This document shows positions 56,680-64,000 of a DNA stretch of 64,000 nucleotides, one piece after another. The notes beneath the pieces were generated by a model. That model had not been told where the DNA came from, made no database searches, and was given only the letters and a program-made list of their open reading frames with translations. A program made the position numbers and the translations under genes. Numbering within the stretch: the stretch's first letter is position 1; each line of letters starts with the position of its first letter. The DNA is from Locusta migratoria (Eukaryota > Arthropoda > Insecta > Orthoptera > Acrididae): positions 278,787,491 to 278,851,490 of the forward strand of contig CM048747.1 of assembly GCA_026315105.1 (NCBI GenBank). Reading direction: 5' to 3'.

Positions 56680-59600
56680 GTCTCGGGAGCAAGGCGACTC
56701 GGTACTCCCGACTGGCATGTAGAACAGCCGACAGCAGTGCGCATGTGCACGGTCAGCTCCCCCCCCCCTCTCCCGCGCCATAATTATTGCGCCCGTCCGG
56801 CAAACGTCTACATTTTATAAGGCTGCGATGGAAGAAAGGGGGGAAATCCAAGTTCTGATTTTCACGATGTATTGTGTGACAGTATAAGACCAATCCATAA
56901 TGTTTTATCAATCAAGTTTTTCCTTACAAGTTTTGCCTTGTTGGAAAGAAAAAAAAAGTTTACTTTTCATTCCACCTGAGTTTTTAGTTTTGTAATGCTC
57001 CTCACTCGATTTTGATGAATGTATACGACTAAAAAAATCTGATTTTTGGACTCACAATAGTACATCATCTTAGCTTTCGAATGAATCATTTACCTTTTCA
57101 TAATTCATTACAGTCGTTCTCAAATGACGCTAATTGTCAATGCGTGCACTTGATTTACAAATCGTGTATTGAAAAAGTTCGATAGCGAGCATGCATTTTA
57201 GACCATACATTACAGCGAGTGAAATGGAGCTAAAAGAACAGAGAAGTTTTGAAATGGTATTCGCACTGATATCTACCTCCTTTCACAAGTAATTGCGAGT
57301 TATCTGAGCGGAGTCATGCCGCGAACACAAGTCTATGAACCCTGCGTGTGTTGAGCGTAGCGTGAAGCACTACAGCGCCGAAAATATTATTTGCCGGCCA
57401 CGAATGTTGGTCTATCGTGATGTGTTAATAATCCATAACCAGAAAATAACTATATACAATTTTTCATGGGTGGCGACCGATTACAGTGGACAATGATCTG
57501 CTATGGTTTTACGTAAGGTAATACTTAATTTAATGAAAGGTATACAACTAGTTTGTTGTGCACATCGAATAACTGATGGAATACATATTTCGTGTTTCGA
57601 ACTACAAGAGAAGAATAAATTAATGTAAACTGCAAATTTTCTGTTGATGGACTGAAATAAAATTTTCTGAAATTCTACTTTATGATTTTATCGTTGGAGA
57701 TGGCAAACGGAAGAAGCCCAAAAATATACTTACATTTATTGACGCATCTACACCTAAAGTGACTATTACACTATTTATCCTTCTTTTAATTTTCACTTTT
57801 GTAGCTCTCAAAAAATGTGCCACAAGGTGAAATAATTTATATACAGTGTTTCACGTAACAGCCCTATCCCTCACGCCCGAGACTAAAGTAGAAATGAACT
57901 AAGTAAAAAGGAATTCAAAACAGTAAAATTAAAGACATTTAGTTACGTCCTTATAAGGAAGGGGTACTGCAACTTATGACCATAGGGGTACGTGAGATGT
58001 ACCGGTTTTATGTGGGGCACGATGTACTACGTTTCAATTAATTTCCACTTTCAAAGAATTCTACATGGTTCTCAGAATTTTTATTCATTTTGTTAGGAAG
58101 CTGTCTGATGGGAACTGCTTTTCTATGAACACTTGAATCACCTGATGACTATTTTCTTTGTTTTCATGGTACTTTCATTTCGATTTTTGTACTTTAAATG
58201 AAAGAAAAATGCGCAGATTTAGTTTAGCCTCAGACACTGCAGATTAGTACAGGATGAGAAGCAGGTGCCATTTTGTTTCATATTGTGATTTGTTTTTTCC
58301 TTCTTCGTCGGCATGTGGCCAGCAACAAGGGATCGTCACCCACCGTCAGTGGAAGATTGAAGGAAACACAGGGGTGACCAATAATTGTTCACTGCCATCT
58401 GCTTCAAGCCACCCAACTGTTAATTGATTTTGTTATTTTATTACTTTTGTTTGCACACTGTACTGACTCATAGAATTGTAAGCACATTAGAAATATGTGG
58501 TATGGACTCATCCCATTAATTTCGATTAGCATTTAGGAGAGTTTTTCGTTTTGTAAACAACTAAGTATTTCTTAAATTTGTTATTAATATGAAAGAATTA
58601 ATTGTAATACAAGAAGAATAAACATATTTTTATAAGTGTAACTGAAAAAATATCTTTCAGAGAAGCTTCTGTTGAAAGCAGGCTGGAGACGTGTGATACT
58701 TGTGCTGCACAAGCAACACCATAGCGCAATCGGTTCGTGCCGGCGCCGGCTCGCGCCAGTAATATTAAACACATCGAATGTTCACATAAGGAAAGACTCT
58801 CCTAAATGTTAGTCTAAATTCATGGGAGGAGTCCATTACCACCTATTTCTTATGTGCATAAGATTCGACGCGTCACTACAGTGGGAAGACAATAGTAATA
58901 AAATAATAAAATCAATGAACTGTTAGCTGGCTTGTTGAAGTAGACGGCAGTCGATCTTCTGCTGACAGTGGATGGGGATTCCTTATTGCTGGGGACAAGG
59001 CGCCCCCTCACTCGAAAACAAAGAAAAAAAAATGACACACTCTTCTGATCCTTTACTGACCTGTCCTGCAGTGTCTGAGGCTAAATTAAACTAGCATATG
59101 TAGAAATTTCGAAAGTACCATCCTGCAGACAAAGAAAATTGTCTTCAAATGATTCAGCAAAATGTTGGTAGAAACGTTGTTCCTTTCAGACAGGTTCCTA
59201 AAAGCAAGTTAGTTCATTCTTACTTTAATCTCAGGCGTGAAGGTACCGCATTTTTCTGGGACACGCGATGTACAAGTTGTAGAATTTTCAGCAATCAGTC
59301 GTAAAAATATTTATTTTGGCAGAGCTAGATTTCGACCACTGTGTGGTCATTATCAATGCTTAAAAAACGATTAAAATACTTAAAACATCTCGACCTCCAT
59401 GTTGGAGGTTGCGTTAGTACTGATCTGCCAATAAATAAATATTTTTACGACTGATTGCTGAAAATTTCTACAAGTCAATGAGCACAAGTTCCACCATGGA
59501 ATTAAGCCCGATGTACAACTATTTTCACCTTGTGGTACCACATTTTCGGAAAGCAACAAAAGATTTTTTTTGAAAGATATATATTGTGTATTAGGTGTAG

Positions 59601-60640
59601 ATGGAACTATAAATACAAGTGTTGTGGGCTTTTTCATCTTCAACTAAAAAGCCGTTAACTGTAACGTTAGAAAATTTTATTTCAGTCCATCAACAGCAGA
59701 GTCGCAGTTTACATTAATTTGTTCTTATTTTCTAGTTCCAAACACGAACTATATATTCCAGGTGGTTAAAAAACATATGTATGCCTCTCATAAAGTCGAG
59801 TTGATCTGATGTAAAATCGTAACAGATCGTTGCCCATTGGAATCGGTCGCCACCCAAGAAAATAGGTTCATAATTGTTTTCTGGTTACGGATCATTAACA
59901 CATCACGAGGGACCGTCAAACGAAGCCAGCATTTCAAATTTTTCGGCAAATGCCGTGCTTCACGCTCCGATCAACAGCCGCCGAGTTCGTAGGCTTGGGA
60001 TCACGGCATGTCGCCGCTCAGATAACGCGCAATTACTTGTGAAAGGAGGTAGATGTCAGTGCGACTACCATTTCAAAAACATTTTTGTTCTTTTAGCTCC
60101 ATTTCACTCGCTTTAATATATAGTCTAAAATGCAGAGAACAGTAAGCTGCCCGCTATCGAACTTTTTCAATACACGATTTGTAAATCAAGTGCACATACT
60201 TGACAAATAGCGTTATTTGAAAACGACTGTTACGAATTACGAAAAAGTGACTGTTTCATTCGAAACGTAAGATGTTTCACTACAATGTGCCCAAAAATCA
60301 AATTTTGTAAGCGCATACTTTCATTAAAATCGAGTGAGGAGCGTCACGGAACTAAAAATCTTGGGCGGAATGAAAGTAGACTTTTTAGTTTTTCACAGGC
60401 AAGGCAAAGCTTGTAAGGAAAAAATAATTTAATAAAATGATGTAGCATGATCTTGTATACCGTGAACAATTTTTACAACGTGAAAATCGAAAAAGTATAT
60501 TTTCGCCCTTTTTTCGTCTCGGCCCTGCCCGGCGCGCTGTGTGAACACGCAGACCGGTGGCGTGCGCCGACTAGGCTGAGGCGGCTCAGCTCGGCCCGGC
60601 GGGCGCGGCGTCAACCCGGGACTCGGGAGCACCGGGACTC
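56680..60640. repeat. 3.9-kb palindrome with arms of about 1.9 kb
   Basis: The left arm (about 56680-58575) is the reverse complement of the right arm (about 58765-60640). Matching anchors, left and inverted right: TCCTTACAAGTTTTGCCTTG (56920) with 60400; TTTACAAATCGTGTATTGAA (57154) with 60180; TATCTACCTCCTTTCACAAG (57270) with 60050; TTAGCCTCAGACACTGCAG (58225) with 59080; TTTAGGAGAG (58533) with 58795. The arms have diverged and carry indels, including a 200-bp hairpin in the right arm (59276-59475). The spacer is about 190 bp. No transposase seen. Confidence 0.85.
59276..59475. repeat. 200-bp hairpin element in the right arm
   Basis: Left arm (AATTTTCAGCAATCAGTCGT...) and right arm (ACGACTGATTGCTGAAAATT) pair over about 40 bases nearly perfectly, with a shorter inner pairing. 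It has no counterpart in the left arm of the palindrome, so it inserted afterwards. Confidence 0.8.
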
Positions 60641-60700
60641 GCCCCGTCCCGAAGCGTCTCTCTCCTGACAGTGTAACGTCATTGCTGCCCCTCTACCCAC
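60641..60700. other. junction between palindrome and Ty3 pol end
   Basis: On the minus strand, after the last pol codons, a purine-rich AGAGGGGCAGCAA (about 60690) is followed by TGACG..., as expected for a polypurine tract and LTR start. The right palindrome arm may therefore be the LTR of this Ty3 element. Confidence 0.3.
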
Positions 60701-61593
60701 CGTCAGCCATCGAGAGCGAGCCGCGAGCGCGGCGGGAAGCGACCGGGAATGAGTGGAAGCTGAGCTCCGTGGATGAGAAACATCTGGGACAGGATGTGCT
60801 TGAATGGTTGGCGAGGGCATTGGGGAGTGGGAGGATCGGGGACAGAGTTGATTGAGGTGACACAGTACCGTGCGGCCGCGGAGATTAAGGGAAAAGTCTT
60901 TGCGGCCACGTTGCTGGATGATGACTGCAGGCAGCCACGGTGGATGGCGGCCGAAACTTTTGCCCAGACTGCAGTTCCAGGCCTGAAATGCTGGGTAGGT
61001 GGGGCAGCCAGCAGGCGGAGCACCGGCTGGAGCAGGTGCAGAACCGTTCATGGCTGGCGTCCACGGAGAAGTTCAGCCGGGCTCTTGTCCCCCGTCGGCG
61101 TTGCTCAGTAGCTGCTGAGAAATAAGGTTAGAGCATCATCTGAGGAGGAAGACTCGAGATACTTCTTCACTTGCGTTTTGAAAGTTCGAACGAGGTGCTC
61201 TGCCTCGCCGTTCGACTGTGGGTGAAATCGTGGGGTAGAAATGTGTTGGATGCCGTAGGTGCTGCAGAAAGTCTCAAATTGACGGCTGAAAAAATGAGGC
61301 CCATTGTCAGTGACGATAAGGTGTGGGATACCTTCAATGGTGAAGATCTTGGAATGGGCTTCGATGGTTGTCTCTGCTGTGATGCGGGAACAGCGCAAGA
61401 TATAAGGAAAACGAGAATGTGCGTGGATCAGCAGCAGCCAATGTGATCCCCAAAAAGGCCCAGCAAAGTCTAAGTGTATCCTTTCCCATGGCGCGGATGC
61501 TGCGGGCCACGGAGCATAAGTCCTGTGAGGTGTTGGAAGATGAGTCATGCAGTGTTTACAGTCCCGGATAGTGCGTTCAATCTCTACCGTCAA
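60690..61593 (-). pseudogene. Ty3 integrase
   Basis: From right to left: DCKHCMTHLP (end of the HHCC finger), WERIHLDFAGPFWG (first Asp), IVTDNGPHFFSRQ (second Asp), HPQSNGEAEHLVRTFK (Glu). The visible open frame ends near 61105. The protein continues in another frame as YRATPNADGGQEPAELL, PGTAVWAKV and LRGRTVLCHLNQL to about 60690, which is the usual integrase C-terminal region. One frameshift near 61110 separates the parts. Confidence 0.8.
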
Positions 61594-61653
61594 TTTTGGC
61601 CAGTAAGCATACCATCGTGCGAGAGCCCTTGTTCGGGAGATACCCCAATGGCC

Positions 61654-62493
61654 TTAGGGCCGCAATGCACGAGGAATTACCACTTGGGGATGCTCCTGGT
61701 CGTCTGTCAGCGAGATCACATTCTCGACAAGAGTAAGATGGTGTTGCAGGGTGTAGTAATGGCGCAAATCCGGCTGCTGGCGAGCCGGTGGGCTCTCTGG
61801 CCAACCCTGTTGAAGATGGGTGCGATCTTGGTGCAGCACAGGATCCAGCCCTACATCCTCGGCCACCTTACTACTTGTGATGGGAAAAGCATCTAACCTG
61901 TCTTGGATATCCTCATCCAGTTGAAAAACCTGGAGTTCCTCATTGTCAAAGGCTTGTCTTGATATTAATAGAGCCCAGCGCTGCAACCGATGTGACGTTT
62001 TAACTGGCACCTGAGAGGAAGGATTACATAATGCCACTAGCGGCTTGTGATCTGTTATCAGTTGGAACTTCAGTCCGTACACAAAAACGTGAAATTTCTT
62101 AAGTGCAAAGACGATCGCTAATGCCTCTTTTTCTATTTGAGAGTATCGCATCTGTGTCGGTGACAAGGTTTTGGAAGCAAACGCGATTGGCTGCTCTGAA
62201 CCATAGTCCTACCTATGGACCAGTACAGCCCCGATTCCACAGTCGGATGCATCTGTGGCGATCATGAGTGGCTTGTCAGTCTGGAAACGAGCTAAACAAG
62301 GTGGTGAGCGTAGTTTGGACTTGAATTCCTGAAATGCTGCTTCACAGTCTGGAGACCAGAAGAACTTAACCCCTTTTTTGCACAATTGTGTCAATGGAAA
62401 AGTGATCCGTGTAGCCCCAGGCAGAAACTTCCGGTAATATGCTATTTTGCCGAGGAAAGATTGAAGTTGCTTCAGAATCGTCAGCTGTGGCAA
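61654..62493 (-). pseudogene. Ty3 RT connection and RNase H
   Basis: The right part (62493-62209) has QSFLGKIAYYRKFLPG, CEAAFQEFKSKL and the RNase H opening MIATDASDCGIGAVLVHR. The left part (62166-61654) has YSQIEKEALAIVFALKKFH and LITDHKPLVALCNP. A stop near 62205 separates them. Catalytic Asp, Glu and Asp are all present. Confidence 0.82.
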
Positions 62494-62499
62494 ATTATC

Positions 62500-63344
62500 A
62501 ATGACACGAAGATGTTCCTCTGCCGGACGGACACAATATGGCTGGAAGAAACCGCATTTGTCCCTCCTACATCAAAGGCCAGCGGAACGAAGGCGCTCGA
62601 AGAGAAGACGGTGATTTTCCAGATGTTCCTTGTTGGTTTGGCCAGTGATGACGATATCATCAAGATAATTCATGCAACCCGGGATGTTGTGAAGCAATTG
62701 TTCGAGAAAACGCTGAAATATTGCCGGAGCACTAGCCATCCCAAACATAAGCCTTTTCAGTTTATATAATCCCAATGGTGTGTTGATTACAGTGAGTTTC
62801 TGCGACGCTGCAGCCAATGGTATTTGAAGATAGGCATCTGGCAGGTCGACCTTCGAGAAGTAATGGCCACCTGCAAATTGTGCTAGCAATTCATCCGGTT
62901 TGAGAATTGGAAAAGTATCGACCTCTGCTTGTGCGTTGACTGTTACTTTAAAATCTCCACAGATCCACAGTTTGTCCGAGGTTTTCTTGATTAGAACTAC
63001 CGGAGTAGCCCATTCACTATATGTCACTGGCTTGAGGACATTTTGTTCTGTAAACCGCTCTAACTCTTCTCTGAGGAGATCCTGGAGTGCTAATGGTACT
63101 GGACGGGCATGAAAGAAGCATGGGCGGCTGAAGGTTTCAGATTAATGTGCGCCGTAAAAGTGCGAGCTTCACCCAGTCCAGGCTGAAAAAGATCTTCAAA
63201 ATCTGTACACAGTGCGTCAAGATCAGGAAACGGGATTTGCTCAGAAATCAATTGGACAGTCATCAATAGTAAAGCCAAATAAGTGAAGGCGTCCATGCCA
63301 AACAGATTCTCTGTAACGTCACTGTGCACAACTAGGAAAGTCAA
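62500..63344 (-). pseudogene. Ty3 reverse transcriptase
   Basis: 63027-62572 is open: WATPVVLIKKTSDKLWICGD, FSKVDLPDAYLQIPLAAAS (first catalytic Asp), LMFGMASAPAIFQRFLEQLL and NYLDDIVITG. Upstream 63344-63090 holds the segment between protease and RT (LFGMDAF...FPDLDALCTDFEDLF), with a break near 63085. Confidence 0.85.
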
Positions 63345-63441
63345 TGAGCGTTAACATTTTTGTACGTAGTATCCACAGTAAACTGACCCTTTTACGGAAT
63401 GGCTTGCTTGTTGTAAGTGACGAGACGCTTATGCGGTAGTT

Positions 63442-63975
63442 CTAGGGATGGGGCACCCAGCTTGAGGTAAGTCGGCAGGTTAAGTAAAGATGCGGCTGCC
63501 CCTGTGTCCACCCGGAGGCGCACTGGCGTTTGTAGGATAAAAAGTCAAGACAAAGTTTTGATGCTTGACCTGGACGTCCTGCTGCTACCTCGTTTATTTC
63601 CATTGGTGTCGGCCACGACTGCTGGCGGCGGACACCTTTCACGTTACACACAGAGGCCAAATGTCCTTGCATGGAACAAGTGTCGGAATATGCCCACCAG
63701 TCTGGACACTCGTCTCTGGAATGCTTATGGAAACAGTCTGGGCAAGACGGAAGGCGGCAGGGGTTTTTGCGTCGAAAAGCACGCTTGGAATTTTCGTAAG
63801 CAATGGTTGCAGGCTGATGCGATGCTTTCTTGCCCTCTCGGTGGAATTTCCGATTTTGAACCGCGTCGATCTGTTCCTCTGCTCCAGTGAGAGGCTGTGT
63901 AGCGGCGATCTCGGTCCATGTTTCCAGCCGCTTCCCTGCTGGCCTGGTAACTTCGAAAAATTTGGCCAGAGCCAA
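63442..63975 (-). pseudogene. Ty3 gag C-terminus with zinc knuckles and protease start
   Basis: One frame reads LAKFFEVTRPAGKRLETWTE, CPDCFHKHSRDECP and CSMQGHLASVC (two knuckle-like clusters). In a second frame near 63520-63480 the protease motif RLRVDTGAAASLLNLP appears, with the active-site DTG. A frameshift near 63560 separates them, either natural gag-pol frameshifting or a mutation. Confidence 0.75.
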
Positions 63976-64000
63976 GACTTGATCTAACGTGGGGTCCTCT

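Larger units (their letters stand above)
60690..64000 (-). mobile_element. Ty3 retrotransposon, minus strand, running off the right edge
   Basis: The minus-strand order from right to left is gag end with CCHC, protease, RT, RNase H, integrase. The domains are in several frames with few breaks, so it is younger than the Ty3 copy at 24-30 kb. It is similar in RT sequence to the deleted copy at 33.3-35.7 kb (ASxPAIFQxxLEQLL...YLDDIV). The 5' half of gag and the 5' LTR lie beyond 64000. Confidence 0.88.

Noticed and set aside
60611..61051. Pro/Ser/Ala-rich minus-strand open frame as a host gene
   Set aside because: Part of it continues the Ty3 integrase C-terminal region (LRGRTVLCHLNQL), so it belongs to the transposon.

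Overview
The window reads as AT-rich animal nuclear DNA, most likely from an insect with a large, repeat-laden genome; an orthopteran such as a locust or grasshopper is my best guess, but this is inference. The evidence is one spliced animal gene with multi-kilobase introns, and a dense pile of arthropod-type transposable elements: Penelope-like, I-like, RTE-like and L1/Tx1-like LINEs, Ty3 and copia LTR elements, hAT, piggyBac-like and Tc1 DNA transposons, a tRNA-derived SINE and several fold-back elements. There are no bacterial operons, rRNA genes or CRISPR arrays.

The only host gene I can support is an Nrdp1/RNF41 (Drosophila elgi) E3 ubiquitin ligase on the minus strand. Four coding exons carry consensus splice sites: 23479-23568 (ATG start), 23251-23393, 20471-20759 and 11497-11652. 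Joined, they give 226 codons. The last part, about 90 codons by comparison with the animal family, was not found and probably lies beyond the left edge. Every visible intron has been enlarged by repeats. Intron 3 (8.8 kb) holds a complete 6.2-kb I-like LINE with 12-bp target duplications and an uninterrupted 1235-codon ORF2. Intron 2 holds the 5' piece of another LINE. The last intron (over 11 kb) holds Penelope-like fragments, a fold-back element and hAT remains.

Region by region: 1-1250 hAT remnant; 1690-1885 LINE scrap; 2791-3340 fold-back palindrome; 4080-11020 Penelope-like debris on both strands; 11497-23568 the Nrdp1 gene; 23980-32659 a hAT transposon with 8-bp target duplications, split by a Ty3 element (24181-29909) whose LTRs contain a tRNA-like sequence; 33300-35690 an internally deleted Ty3 element; 35695-38990 two minus-strand LINEs; 39620-42460 a decayed LINE; 42500-44096 a Tc1 element abutting a 368-bp TA-flanked MITE; 46830-53700 a decayed L1/Tx1-like LINE interrupted by a SINE and by a piggyBac-like element that itself contains a hAT MITE; 54656-56677 a 5'-truncated copia element; 56680-60640 a 3.9-kb palindrome with arms of about 1.9 kb; 60690-64000 a minus-strand Ty3 element running off the right edge.

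The transposons do not cooperate as a pathway, but two relationships stand out. The SINE at 48.3-48.5 kb and the I-like LINE at 13.5-19.8 kb share a 3' hairpin motif, which suggests a SINE-LINE mobilisation pair. The Ty3 LTR carries Pol III-type boxes upstream of its own TATA box.
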